Positions 8,680 through 17,120 of a stretch of DNA of 64,000 nt are shown piece by piece; position 1 is the stretch's first letter, and each line of letters begins with the position of its first letter. Under the pieces are notes generated by a model. It ran no database searches. It saw nothing but the letters and a program-made list of their open reading frames with translations, and was not told the origin of the DNA. The stretch comes from Ruminococcus sp. FC2018 (GTDB taxonomy: Bacteria; Bacillota; Clostridia; Oscillospirales; Ruminococcaceae). Position numbers and translations under genes: made by a program. The DNA lies in the NCBI RefSeq assembly GCF_000621805.1, contig NZ_JHXH01000004.1, positions 62,001 to 126,000 of the forward strand, read 5' to 3'.

Positions 8680-9513
8680 ATGGCAGAAATAATTGAGATA
8701 ACGGATCTTGGAGCAAAGGAGCTTGAGCCGTATGTCTGCACCAACGAGGTACAGTTAAAGAGATATTATGAGCCCAAACCGGGAATATTTATTGCCGAGA
8801 GTCCGAAGGTGGTACGACGTGCACTTGAAGCGGGATATGAGCCTATATCGCTGCTTTGCGAGAAAAAATACATAGACGGGCAGGCACAGGATATAATCTC
8901 AGCCTGCGACGGTGTAAGGGTATACACCGCAGCCAGCGACGTACTTACGGAACTGACAGGGTTCAAGCTGACGCAGGGGCTGCTCTGCGCCATGAGGCGG
9001 AGGGAGCCGGCAAAGGCTGAGTACATATTGAAAGGCTGCACGAGGGTAGCGGTGCTTGAAAACGTAATGAATCAGACCAATGTAGGTGCCATATTCCGCA
9101 ACGCAGCAGCTTTGGGGATAGACGCTGTCCTTTTGACTAAGGCGTCCAGCGATCCGCTTTACCGCAGGAGCGTAAGGGTGAGCATGGGAACGGTATTTCA
9201 GATACCATGGACATTTCTGGAGCAGCCTGTGCCCGACTACGTGAGATTTTTGAAAGAACATGGCTTTGCCACAGCAGCAATGGCACTTCGCAACAACACG
9301 GTGAGCATAAGCTCTCCGATCATATCCCGGCAGCAAAAGCTTGCTGTGATTCTCGGAACTGAGGGTGAGGGATTGGATCAAATGACGATCTCAGACTGTG
9401 ACTTTACAGTTAAGATACCCATGTATCACGGTGTTGATTCACTCAACGTTGCAACCGCAGGAGCTATCGCATTCTGGGAGCTTACAAAAAACAAAGATAC
9501 CCCGTCCGGCTAA
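8680..9513 (+). CDS. TrmH/SpoU-family RNA 2'-O-methyltransferase
   Basis: Uses S-adenosylmethionine to methylate a ribose 2'-OH in rRNA or tRNA. The 277 residues comprise an N-terminal substrate-binding domain (to about 105) and the SPOUT knot. Motif 1 is NVMNQTNVGAIFRNAAALGI, motif 2 VILGTEGEGL, and motif 3 IPMYHGVDSLNVATAGAIAF. The target nucleotide cannot be inferred. AAAGGAGAAG precedes the ATG. The stop codon lies in the loop of the downstream terminator. Confidence 0.92.
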   Translation: MAEIIEITDLGAKELEPYVCTNEVQLKRYYEPKPGIFIAESPKVVRRALEAGYEPISLLCEKKYIDGQAQDIISACDGVRVYTAASDVLTELTGFKLTQGLLCAMRRREPAKAEYILKGCTRVAVLENVMNQTNVGAIFRNAAALGIDAVLLTKASSDPLYRRSVRVSMGTVFQIPWTFLEQPVPDYVRFLKEHGFATAAMALRNNTVSISSPIISRQQKLAVILGTEGEGLDQMTISDCDFTVKIPMYHGVDSLNVATAGAIAFWELTKNKDTPSG

Positions 9514-9535
9514 CAGCCGAACAGGGTATTTTTTT
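9497..9535. terminator. Terminator after the TrmH/SpoU-type gene
   Basis: ATACCC...GGGTAT stem extended by GT/AC and CGGC/GCCG, then seven T. It also has a T-rich flank on the minus side, so it can serve the convergent gene at 9550. Confidence 0.85.
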
Positions 9536-9549
9536 GTACAGTTTAAATG

Positions 9550-10827
9550 TCAGAAGCCGCCTCTGCCGCTTCTCATTCCGCCTTTTCCGCCGCCGCCCAT
9601 CATGGACTGAGGGATAGAGTCCACCTGGGTGCCGTTGATTATGATAGTACCGCCGTTATAGGCAGCCTTTCCGTCGCAGTCAAAGGAGGACGTTCCTGCG
9701 GTAATATCGATCTTTCCGCCATTTACGGTGATATTTCCATTTGAGTCAATGGCGTCGGTATCGCCCTGTCCCATGGAAATGGTGACCTCACCGTCGTTGA
9801 TCTCAATGTTCGGAGTGCTGTATGCGCTGCTCTTATTAGCAGCGTTTATGCCGTCATCGGTAGCCTGGATATTGATCGTTCCGCCGTTGATAAGCACATA
9901 TGTGGATTCGATACCCTCTCCTGCTTTAAGGTTAAGTGTGCCGCCGTCAACCTGGACATTGGTGTTGCCCTGGATCGCATCGCCGGAGGCATTTATGTTG
10001 AATGTGCCGCCTGAGATATAGATGATACCCTGCGTTGCATTGTCATCGTTTTCACAATGCAGTCCATCCTTACCCGAGGTGATATTGAACGTTCCGCCGC
10101 AGATAGAGATCGTATCGTTTGCCTCAACGCTGTCATTTGCACTGGTTATCTCGTAAGTTCCACCTGTAAATTTAATGTCGTCCTTGCCGGATATGCCATT
10201 GTCGTTTTTGGAAACTATCTTCAGAGTACCCTTACCGTTGAACACCAGGTCGTCCTTTGAAAAGATGACCGCATCGGTATTAGTCTCGCCGTCGGATTTG
10301 AACTCGCCTGTTACGCTGAGGCTGTTTTCCTTTTCGGTGGTGGTCACAAAACACTTATCTGCGGACAAAACATATATTGCCGGGAAATCGTCGTTTATAA
10401 TATTCACCCCGTCAAGCACCAGCTGTACCTTATCTTCACTGCCGGCATTCACCTTAATAGTGCAGTTTGAAGCTGTACCGCTTATAACATACACGCCTTC
10501 CGAGGTTATGTCAATGGTGCTGTTGTCGGAAACGGTGAGCTGCTTGGCATTGGATGTATCGGCTGTCTGCTGAAGGTCACGCTCTGTAAATCTGTCAGAG
10601 TCAGATTTTGTACTGTTTTGTTCCGAAGACGAATCCTCTGTCGAGGATGTGGCCTCTCCTATGCCTGCATTGGCATTAGTGACTGTTCCCTTTGAGGTCT
10701 GTACGGATGAAGTTGTTGTAGAAGAGGTGGCTGTGTTTGCGTCTGTGCTGCTTGATGACTGAGAGCAGCCTGCCATTGCGATTGCAAGCGCCAGTGAGAT
10801 TATTATAGCATAAGTTTTCTTTAACAT
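9550..10827 (-). CDS. Cthe_2159-type carbohydrate-binding lipoprotein (beta-solenoid)
   Basis: A 425-residue secreted lipoprotein. It has a signal peptide with lipobox AMAGC, then a Ser/Thr-rich linker to about residue 95. A long right-handed beta-helix of repeating GGTxNIxSxxDG-type turns follows; such repeats are typical of the Cthe_2159 family, which in Clostridium thermocellum binds acid sugars and cellulose. The Gly-rich tail is MMGGGGKGGMRSGRGGF. The ATG at 10827 is chosen because the first in-frame ATG overlaps the GGAGG site. Binding to plant polysaccharide is inferred from the family. Confidence 0.85.
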   Translation of the reverse strand: MLKKTYAIIISLALAIAMAGCSQSSSSTDANTATSSTTTSSVQTSKGTVTNANAGIGEATSSTEDSSSEQNSTKSDSDRFTERDLQQTADTSNAKQLTVSDNSTIDITSEGVYVISGTASNCTIKVNAGSEDKVQLVLDGVNIINDDFPAIYVLSADKCFVTTTEKENSLSVTGEFKSDGETNTDAVIFSKDDLVFNGKGTLKIVSKNDNGISGKDDIKFTGGTYEITSANDSVEANDTISICGGTFNITSGKDGLHCENDDNATQGIIYISGGTFNINASGDAIQGNTNVQVDGGTLNLKAGEGIESTYVLINGGTINIQATDDGINAANKSSAYSTPNIEINDGEVTISMGQGDTDAIDSNGNITVNGGKIDITAGTSSFDCDGKAAYNGGTIIINGTQVDSIPQSMMGGGGKGGMRSGRGGF

Positions 10828-10925
10828 TTTGAATACCTCCATGTTCTTTGTTCTTGTTTTTCCTTATGTGCTAATAATAATCTGTCTACCTTAAATGGAC
10901 TTTAGATGATTGTGAAAACTTCAAG

Positions 10926-10962
10926 AAAAAAACAAGGAGCCTGTCCAAAACACAAGCTCCTT
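10926..10962 (-). terminator. Terminator of the GGGtGRT operon
   Basis: On the minus strand, stem AAGGAGC / GCTCCTT with a 15-nt loop, then GTTTTTTTC. Confidence 0.8.
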
Positions 10963-10992
10963 ATTATATACAACTTATTATATACAAGTATA

Positions 10993-11994
10993 TTACTTGT
11001 TCATTGCCTCTTCAACTGCAACTGCGCAAGCAACTGTTGCACCAACCATCGGGTTGTTGCCCATACCGATAAGTCCCATCATCTCAACGTGAGCAGGAAC
11101 TGAAGACGAGCCTGCGAACTGTGCATCGGAGTGCATTCTTCCCATTGTATCGGTCATACCGTAGGAAGCAGGACCTGCAGCCATGTTATCCGGGTGCAGA
11201 GTTCTTCCCGTGCCGCCGCCGGAAGCAACAGAGAAATACTTTTTGCCTGCCTCTGTTCTTTCCTTCTTATATGTACCTGCAACAGGGTGCTGGAATCTTG
11301 TAGGGTTGGTAGAGTTACCTGTGATAGAAACGTCAACGTTTTCCTTCCACATGATAGCAACGCCTTCTCTTACGTCGTTTGCACCGTAGCAGTTTACCTT
11401 TGCACGAAGTCCGTCGGAATAAGCCTTGCGGAATACTTCCTTGACCTCGTTCTTCTCGTAATCCATCTCTGTCTCAACATATGTAAAACCGTTGATACGA
11501 GCGATGATCTGGGCAGCGTCCTTTCCAAGACCGTTAAGGATAACTCTCAGAGGCTTCTGTCTAACCTTATTAGCCTTCTCTGCGATACCGATAGCGCCCT
11601 CAGCAGCTGCGAAAGACTCGTGACCTGCCAGGAATGCAAAGCACTCGGTGTCCTCTTCAAGAAGCATCTTGCCCAGGTTGCCGTGACCAAGACCAACCTT
11701 TCTCTGGTCTGCAACAGATCCGGGGATACAGAAAGCCTGAAGTCCCTCGCCGATAGCGGCAGCAGCCTCGGAAGCCTTTGTGCAGCCCTTCTTGATAGCG
11801 ATAGCGCAGCCTACGGTGTAAGCCCACTTAGCGTTCTCAAAACAGATCGGCTGGATCTTCTCTACAAGATGATAGATATCAAGACCTTTTTCCTTGCAGA
11901 CATCTGCGCACTCTTCAATAGAATTTATGCCATACTCTTTGATAACACCAAGTATCTGCTTTTCTCTTCTCTCATATGATTCAAATAATGCCAT
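10993..11994 (-). CDS. GGGtGRT protein (family of unknown function)
   Basis: A 333-residue protein of the GGGtGRT family, named for the motif seen here as SGGGTGRTLHPDN at about residue 255. Other conserved blocks are GLGHGNLGKMLLEEDTECFAFLAGHESFAAAEGAIGIA and the C-terminal GMGNNPMVGATVACAVAVEEA. No enzymatic role has been established. Its start is 14 bp after the stop of the NifU-like gene, and this pair is conserved in many anaerobes, which suggests a shared iron-sulfur task. GGAGG precedes the ATG. Confidence 0.88.
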   Translation of the reverse strand: MALFESYERREKQILGVIKEYGINSIEECADVCKEKGLDIYHLVEKIQPICFENAKWAYTVGCAIAIKKGCTKASEAAAAIGEGLQAFCIPGSVADQRKVGLGHGNLGKMLLEEDTECFAFLAGHESFAAAEGAIGIAEKANKVRQKPLRVILNGLGKDAAQIIARINGFTYVETEMDYEKNEVKEVFRKAYSDGLRAKVNCYGANDVREGVAIMWKENVDVSITGNSTNPTRFQHPVAGTYKKERTEAGKKYFSVASGGGTGRTLHPDNMAAGPASYGMTDTMGRMHSDAQFAGSSSVPAHVEMMGLIGMGNNPMVGATVACAVAVEEAMNK

Positions 11995-12008
11995 AACTCG
12001 TTACCTCC

Positions 12009-12701
12009 TTATTCCTTTCTTGGATCGACAAGCTTAACAGCGTCATCAACTCTGCCGTACTGACCCTGTGCCTTTTCAAATGCTGTATTAGCATCATCGC
12101 CTGCCTTGATGAAGTCCATCATCTTTCCGAAGTTAACGAACTTATAGCCGATGATCTCGTCGTCCGCATTGAGAGCCAGCTTTGTTACATAGCCATCTGT
12201 CATTTCAAGATAACGAGGTCCCTTTGCCAATGTTCCGTACATGGTTCCGATCTGTGAACGAAGTCCCTTTCCAAGGTCCTCAAGACCTGCTCCTACAACA
12301 AGTCCGCCCTCGGAGAATGCGCTCTGCGAACGACCGTAAACGATCTGCAAAAACAGCTCTCTCATAGCAGTGTTGATAGCATCGCAAACCAGGTCTGTGT
12401 TGAGAGCCTCAAGAATAGTTCTTCCGGGAAGGATCTCAGCTGCCATAGCTGCGGAATGGGTCATGCCGGAGCATCCGATAGTTTCTACCAGTGCCTCCTG
12501 GATAACTCCATCCTTAACATTAAGTGTGAGCTTGCAGGTACCCTGCTGAGGTGCACACCAACCGATTCCGTGTGTGAAGCCGGAGATGTCCTTGATCTCT
12601 TTTGCCTTTACCCACTTAGCTTCCTCCGGGATAGGAGCAGCGCCATGAGCAACGCCCTGTGCGATAGGGCACATTGTTTCAACTTCGTGAGAATAAATCA
12701 T
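12009..12701 (-). CDS. NifU-like iron-sulfur scaffold protein
   Basis: A 230-residue protein resembling NifU/IscU N-terminal domains. TIGCSGMTHSAAMAAEIL carries one cluster-ligand cysteine, and GIGWCAPQQGTC and TDLVCDAINTAM contribute others. It is longer than IscU (about 130). It is the fixed partner of the GGGtGRT gene behind it. The likely role is building or delivering iron-sulfur clusters to a partner, by homology; the client is unknown. A good promoter lies at 12754-12782 and GAGGAG precedes the ATG. Confidence 0.8.
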   Translation of the reverse strand: MIYSHEVETMCPIAQGVAHGAAPIPEEAKWVKAKEIKDISGFTHGIGWCAPQQGTCKLTLNVKDGVIQEALVETIGCSGMTHSAAMAAEILPGRTILEALNTDLVCDAINTAMRELFLQIVYGRSQSAFSEGGLVVGAGLEDLGKGLRSQIGTMYGTLAKGPRYLEMTDGYVTKLALNADDEIIGYKFVNFGKMMDFIKAGDDANTAFEKAQGQYGRVDDAVKLVDPRKE

Positions 12702-12753
12702 TTATAAACTCCTCTCATTAAATAGTAAATGTACAGCTCATACATTCATGTAT

Positions 12754-12782
12754 ATTATAAACCATTTGCCGTTTTTTTTCAA
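12754..12782 (-). promoter_or_regulatory. Promoter of the NifU-like/GGGtGRT operon
   Basis: On the minus strand: TTGAAA, 17 bp, TATAAT. Confidence 0.75.
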
Positions 12783-12833
12783 GTGGTTTTGTCTAATTTT
12801 AATAAAATTTACAGCATTTTAAAAGCCGGGCGG

Positions 12834-12866
12834 CAAAAAAAGAGCACCGCTCACAGGCGATGCTCG
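12834..12866 (-). terminator. Terminator of purA
   Basis: On the minus strand, stem GAGCATCGC / GCGGTGCTC with a 7-nt loop and then seven T. Confidence 0.9.
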
Positions 12867-12874
12867 TTGTCTTT

Positions 12875-14164
12875 TTATTTAAGCTTGCTTTCTCTGTAGA
12901 TAATATCGTCTCTTGAGGGTCCGTTGGAGACCATTGTTATCGGGAAGCCGATATGCTGCTCAACAAACTCGATATATTTCTTACAGTTCTCCGGCAGATC
13001 CTCATAATTCTTTATGCCTCTGATATCAGTCTTCCAGCCGTCAAGAACTTCAAGCACAGGCTTGCACTTTTCAAGCACCTGAGTTGTGGGGAAATCATCA
13101 AGGAGCTTGCCCTCGTACTCATAGCCCACGCACACAGGTATCTTATCCAGATAGCCCAGCACATCGATGACCGTAAAGGCAACATCTGTGGTGCCCTGTA
13201 TACGGCAGCCGTACTTTGTGGCAACGCAGTCGAACCAGCCCATTCTTCTTGGTCTGTGAGTGGTTGCGCCATACTCTCCCCCGTCGCCGCCTCTTTTCCT
13301 CAGCTCCTCAGCTTCATCACCAAATATCTCGGAAACGAATGCGCCTGCGCCCACAGCAGAGGAATAAGCCTTTACAACGGTAACGATAGTCTTGATCTCA
13401 TAAGGGGGAAGTCCTGCACCGATAGCACCGTAAGCTGCAAGGGTGGAGGAAGATGTGACCATAGGATAGATCCCGTGGTCGGGGTCCTTCAAGGATCCCA
13501 GCTGACCTTCCAGAAGGACATTCTTACCTTCCTTTATAGCCTTCCACAGATAAGCGGAAACGTCGCACACATAAGGTTCAAGCATTTCCTTATATCTCAT
13601 AAGTGTTTCAAAAAGCTCATCCGGATCAATGGCAGGCTTATGGTAAAGGTGCTCAAGGAGAACATTTTTCTGTTCCAGCACTCTTGCTATCTTGACTTTC
13701 AGAGTATCCTCATGGAAAAGCTCCTGTACCTGGAAACCTATCTTAGCATACTTGTCGGAATAAAAAGGTGCGATACCTGATTTTGTTGAGCCGAAGCTTG
13801 CCTTGCCCAGTCTTTCCTCCTCGTACTGGTCGAAAAGCACATGATAAGGCATTACCATCTGTGCCCTATCGGAGATAAGTATCTTTGGCATAGGCACGCC
13901 CTTTGAGGTGATATCCTTCACCTCGTTGAAAAACTTTTCAACGTCAAGCGCAACGCCGTTGCCTATTATATTTGTGGTATGGTCATAAAAAACTCCCGAA
14001 GGAAGCGTATGAAGGGCAAATTTGCCGTAATGGTTCACAATGGTGTGACCGGCATTTGCACCGCCCTGAAACCTGATTACTATGTCAGACTCCTGGGACA
14101 TCATATCGGTAAGCTTTCCCTTACCCTCGTCGCCCCAGTTAGCACCGACTATCGCTCTAACCAT
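12875..14164 (-). CDS. purA: Adenylosuccinate synthetase
   Basis: Joins IMP and aspartate with GTP to give adenylosuccinate, the first committed step to AMP. Its 429 residues are full length. The N-terminal GTP loop is GANWGDEGKGKLTD with the catalytic aspartate, followed by FQGGANAGHTI with the catalytic histidine. GSTKSGIAPFYSDK and GGEYGATTHRPRRMGWFD bind IMP and GTP. An AAGGAGG site and a promoter (14232-14260) precede it. It is monocistronic and divergent from metK. Confidence 0.97.
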   Translation of the reverse strand: MVRAIVGANWGDEGKGKLTDMMSQESDIVIRFQGGANAGHTIVNHYGKFALHTLPSGVFYDHTTNIIGNGVALDVEKFFNEVKDITSKGVPMPKILISDRAQMVMPYHVLFDQYEEERLGKASFGSTKSGIAPFYSDKYAKIGFQVQELFHEDTLKVKIARVLEQKNVLLEHLYHKPAIDPDELFETLMRYKEMLEPYVCDVSAYLWKAIKEGKNVLLEGQLGSLKDPDHGIYPMVTSSSTLAAYGAIGAGLPPYEIKTIVTVVKAYSSAVGAGAFVSEIFGDEAEELRKRGGDGGEYGATTHRPRRMGWFDCVATKYGCRIQGTTDVAFTVIDVLGYLDKIPVCVGYEYEGKLLDDFPTTQVLEKCKPVLEVLDGWKTDIRGIKNYEDLPENCKKYIEFVEQHIGFPITMVSNGPSRDDIIYRESKLK

Positions 14165-14231
14165 TATTTTTTCCTCCTTGATAGGCTTAACTGATGTAGC
14201 ATACCGTCCATCGGCACGCTCTCACCAAATG

Positions 14232-14260
14232 ATTATAACATATAAAATTTACAATGTAAA
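14232..14260 (-). promoter_or_regulatory. Promoter of purA
   Basis: On the minus strand: TTTACA, 17 bp, TATAAT. Confidence 0.75.
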
Positions 14261-14335
14261 TATCAAGGGATAACTTTTACATTTTTATAACAATTCTCAG
14301 TACATAAAAAATTTACAAAGCATTTGCGTATTGTG

Positions 14336-14364
14336 TTGACAAAGGCAGATATATGTTGTATAAT
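14336..14364 (+). promoter_or_regulatory. Promoter of the SAM riboswitch-metK unit
   Basis: TTGACA (14336-14341), 17 bp, TATAAT (14359-14364). Confidence 0.85.
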
Positions 14365-14384
14365 GTTCCTTGTTAAAATAATAG

Positions 14385-14485
14385 CCTTATCAAGAGTGGC
14401 GGAGGGACAGGTCCTATGAAGCCCGGCAACCTGGGTATTTATTACACAAGGTGCTAAATCCTGCGGAGTTTTCCGAGAGATGAGG
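14385..14485 (+). promoter_or_regulatory. SAM-I (S-box) riboswitch upstream of metK
   Basis: The S-box signature is clear: CTTATCAAGAGTGGCGGAGG, then GGACAGG, CCTATGAAGCCCGGCAACC, AAGGTGCTAAATCC and the P1 closing strand GATGAGG. Binding of S-adenosylmethionine should favour the terminator at 14504-14530 and lower metK expression, a standard feedback loop. Confidence 0.95.
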
Positions 14486-14503
14486 AAATCATTGGTATTT
14501 CAG

Positions 14504-14530
14504 GCATTTCGGAAACGAAGTGCTTTTTTT
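14504..14530 (+). terminator. Attenuator terminator of the SAM riboswitch
   Basis: Stem GCATTTCG / CGAAGTGC (one G-U pair) with loop GAAA and seven T, 18 nt after the aptamer and 66 nt before the metK start. Confidence 0.85.
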
Positions 14531-14596
14531 CGGCTATTTTTGACTCATTCACACGGCGAAAAGCCGGACCCTATTTACATAGAAAGAGGTAAGCAA

Positions 14597-15766
14597 ATGT
14601 CTAAATTTCTTTTTACATCCGAGTCGGTAACACAGGGACATCCTGACAAGATATGCGACCAGGTGTCTGATGCTATTCTTGACGCTATGCTTGAGCAGGA
14701 CCCTATGTCAAGGGTCGCCTGCGAAACTGTGACCACAACTGGAATGATAATGTGCATGGGTGAGATAACCACAAAAGCTGTGGTGGATATTCCCCAGATA
14801 GTGAGGGACACTGTAAACGAGATAGGATATAACGATTCAAAGACTGGTTTTGACTGCAACACCTGTGCGGTGATCACCACGATAGATAAGCAGTCACCTG
14901 ACATTGCCATGGGTGTGGACAATGCACTCGAGGGCAGAGATGCTGGAGAAAATGACACCGGTGCAGGCGACCAGGGAATAATGTTCGGATTTGCCTGCAA
15001 CGAGACTCCCGAGCTTATGCCAATGCCTATATCTCTTGCGCACAAGCTCGCCATGAGGCTCACCGCTGTCCGCAAGGACGGCACGATGGGTTATCTGCGT
15101 CCTGACGGAAAAACACAGGTCACTGTGGAATACGACGGCGGCAAACCCGTAAGAGTAGACACAGTGGTAGTATCCTCACAGCACGATGAAGAAGTTACTC
15201 TGGAGCAGATAAGAGCAGATATTATCGAAAATGTGGTAAAGCCTGTTATCCCCCCGGAGCTGCTTGTGGACACCAAGTATTTCATCAACCCCACGGGACG
15301 GTTTGTTGTGGGCGGACCTCAGGGAGACAGCGGTCTTACAGGCAGAAAGATAATCGTTGACACCTACGGCGGATACGCACGCCACGGCGGCGGAGCATTT
15401 TCCGGAAAGGACCCCACAAAGGTTGACAGGTCGGCAACTTACGCCGCAAGATACGTTGCAAAGAACATTGTTGCCGCAGGTCTTGCAGACAAGTGCGAGG
15501 TGGAGATAGCCTACGCTATCGGTGTGGCACGACCGGTTTCCGTTATGGTGGACAGCTTCGGCACGGGAAAGGTCAGCGATGAAAAGCTTTCACAGGCTGT
15601 AAATAAGGTATTTGACCTTCGTCCGTCGGCAATTATCCGGATGCTTGAGCTTCGTAAACCACAGTACAAGGCACTTGCCGCTTACGGTCACATGGGTCGT
15701 GAGGATCTTGGTGTGGCATGGGAAAAGACCGACAAGGTGGACGCTTTGCTTGAGGCGGTAAAATAA
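14597..15766 (+). CDS. metK: S-adenosylmethionine synthetase
   Basis: Makes S-adenosylmethionine from methionine and ATP. The 389 residues start at [22 protein letters not shown], which holds the conserved ATP and methionine contacts. [12 protein letters not shown] is signature 1 and [17 protein letters not shown] signature 2 (P-loop-like). The ATG at 14597 follows GAAAGAGG. The reading frame is open 39 codons further upstream through the riboswitch terminator, but that part is untranslated leader. No gene follows in the transcript. Confidence 0.98.
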   Translation: MSKFLFTSESVTQGHPDKICDQVSDAILDAMLEQDPMSRVACETVTTTGMIMCMGEITTKAVVDIPQIVRDTVNEIGYNDSKTGFDCNTCAVITTIDKQSPDIAMGVDNALEGRDAGENDTGAGDQGIMFGFACNETPELMPMPISLAHKLAMRLTAVRKDGTMGYLRPDGKTQVTVEYDGGKPVRVDTVVVSSQHDEEVTLEQIRADIIENVVKPVIPPELLVDTKYFINPTGRFVVGGPQGDSGLTGRKIIVDTYGGYARHGGGAFSGKDPTKVDRSATYAARYVAKNIVAAGLADKCEVEIAYAIGVARPVSVMVDSFGTGKVSDEKLSQAVNKVFDLRPSAIIRMLELRKPQYKALAAYGHMGREDLGVAWEKTDKVDALLEAVK

Positions 15767-15779
15767 AGACAACATAAAA

Positions 15780-15815
15780 CAGGAGAACAGCAATGCGCTG
15801 CTCTCCTGCTTTTTT
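15780..15815 (+). terminator. Terminator of metK
   Basis: Stem CAGGAGAACAGC / GCTGCTCTCCTG with loop AATGC, followed by CTTTTTTATTTT. Its far side touches the stop of the convergent ATPase gene. Confidence 0.9.
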
Positions 15816-16875
15816 ATTTTGCGGATATTTCCCCGGAAATTGTCTTGTATATTTTTCCAACGGCTTTGAAATCCATGGCATTTATATAATAGCTTTCTAT
15901 CACGTCGTGCTGTTGCTTTGCTTTGTCCATTGTTCGTCCGGCGGCGTCTTTCAGCGCACGGACAAGGGTGGCATTTTCTTTCAGGCGGCTTTTGTTTTCC
16001 GACCAAAGAGCCTTGTGGTAAAATCTTGACATATTTATCTTTTTGCCAGCTGCATCAAGTCCATTGAGAGGGCTTGCGGACACCAGAGCAACCCCTATCT
16101 CGTCAATGAGAATGTGCTCATATACCGTGTTTCCAAAGAGCAGGCACGGGGACAGCTTCACATCGTAGCCCCTTTGCATTGCGTAGTTTGCAACGGCTGA
16201 AATAAACATATCCGATGCGGCAAAGGCGTCATCGCAGAGATAATACACATCAAGATAATTTTCCAGGGTCTCACGGAATGTGATGTACCCGTATCGTGTC
16301 ATTGTGCTGAGATAGCGGACAAAGCTCCTGCCCCGGTGTCCACGTGCTTTGCCGAAGAGCTTTTTACAGAAACGCTTTGAGAAGCCCTCCAGCTTCTGCT
16401 TATCAAGACAATCCTGAGCGCAGCAAAGAGTATCCTCGCATATTTTCCCCAGAGCAGCTGAATATTTTGCTGCGCTTGTCATAAGTGCCTTGTTTTTCCT
16501 CACCGCCCGGACAATACTGTCCTTTTTATCCTTCAGCATACTGTTATCCCAGCAGCTTCCCAGGTCGATTATCCTCTGACAGGCACCCGGATACACCGGG
16601 TCAAAAACGTGGGGGGCTGTCCCGTCAACTATAACAGTCTTTGAACTGTGCAGCACCACACCGTCCAGCGAATCCGGGTCCGACGAGCAGTAATAGCGGG
16701 TAACATTTTCGCTTTCCTCAAAGCTGTCTGCAAGGCGTTTCATAAGCGAGGACTTTCCTGTTCCCGCTCCTCCTTTCAGAATATAAGTATAATAGCTATC
16801 AGAATTCACATATTCACCGAACTGCGTTACAAACCCCTTGGGTGTCATTGAGCCGAGAAAGAATTTTTCCGACAT
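15814..16875 (-). CDS. P-loop ATPase of the PRK06851-like family
   Basis: A 353-residue protein with an N-terminal Walker A loop, LKGGAGTGKSSLMKRL, at about residues 33-48. A conserved TVIVDGTAPHVFDP segment follows at about 80. Similar proteins in Clostridia are annotated only as ATPases; some relatives have two P-loop halves. Here only the first half has a clear Walker A motif, and the second half (residues 200-353) shows none that I can see. Substrate and role are unknown. The ATG at 16875 follows AGGAGGAT, so the longer reading frame upstream is not used. Confidence 0.7.
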   Translation of the reverse strand: MSEKFFLGSMTPKGFVTQFGEYVNSDSYYTYILKGGAGTGKSSLMKRLADSFEESENVTRYYCSSDPDSLDGVVLHSSKTVIVDGTAPHVFDPVYPGACQRIIDLGSCWDNSMLKDKKDSIVRAVRKNKALMTSAAKYSAALGKICEDTLCCAQDCLDKQKLEGFSKRFCKKLFGKARGHRGRSFVRYLSTMTRYGYITFRETLENYLDVYYLCDDAFAASDMFISAVANYAMQRGYDVKLSPCLLFGNTVYEHILIDEIGVALVSASPLNGLDAAGKKINMSRFYHKALWSENKSRLKENATLVRALKDAAGRTMDKAKQQHDVIESYYINAMDFKAVGKIYKTISGEISAK

Positions 16876-16950
16876 ACGATATCCTCCTGTTTCGTCCGCC
16901 AAAACGGACGTTATTTTGTATATAGTATGTTATTGAGCCGAAAAGGGACA

Positions 16951-16983
16951 CAAAAACAGCTGTACAAATAAATGTACAGCTGT
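16951..16983 (-). terminator. Terminator after the VanY-like gene and its clover structure
   Basis: Stem ACAGCTGTACA / TGTACAGCTGT with loop TTTATT, then TTTTTG on the minus strand. It lies about 140 nt past the VanY-like stop codon. Confidence 0.8.
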
Positions 16984-17012
16984 TCGTTAAGCGGCAGCAC
17001 TGCGTCATTAAG

Positions 17013-17112
17013 GCACGACCCGGCGTAAGCCTCAGTCTTTCGGCGGGGAGCTATTCCCCTGACGAAAGACTGAAATGACCTCCGCCTTTCAGGCGGAGGT
17101 CATGGGTCGTGC
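17013..17112 (-). ncRNA. Clover-like two-hairpin structure in the 3' region of the VanY-like transcript
   Basis: A 9-bp perfect closing stem (GCACGACCC 17013-17021 with GGGTCGTGC 17104-17112) encloses two perfect hairpins. One is CAGTCTTTCG/CGAAAGACTG (17033-17042 and 17063-17072), itself extended by GGGGAG/CTCCCC-like pairing. The other is ATGACCTCCGCCT/AGGCGGAGGTCAT (17075-17087 and 17091-17103). It lies between the stop codon and the terminator of the minus-strand gene. It is not a tRNA: there is no anticodon arm layout and no CCA or T-loop. Confidence 0.6.
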
Positions 17113-17120
17113 TTGACTAT

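Noticed and set aside
8231-8716. ORFs inside and beside the inverted-repeat element copy 1
   Set aside because: They run across hairpins and a promoter, lack start signals and resemble no protein; the region is better read as a repeat or leader.
14480-14596. 39-codon N-terminal extension of metK
   Set aside because: It would read through the end of the SAM riboswitch and its terminator; the family N-terminus starts at 14597.
17013-17112. tRNA gene
   Set aside because: The clover has only two internal hairpins, 10 and 13 bp long, with no anticodon loop or T-loop consensus.
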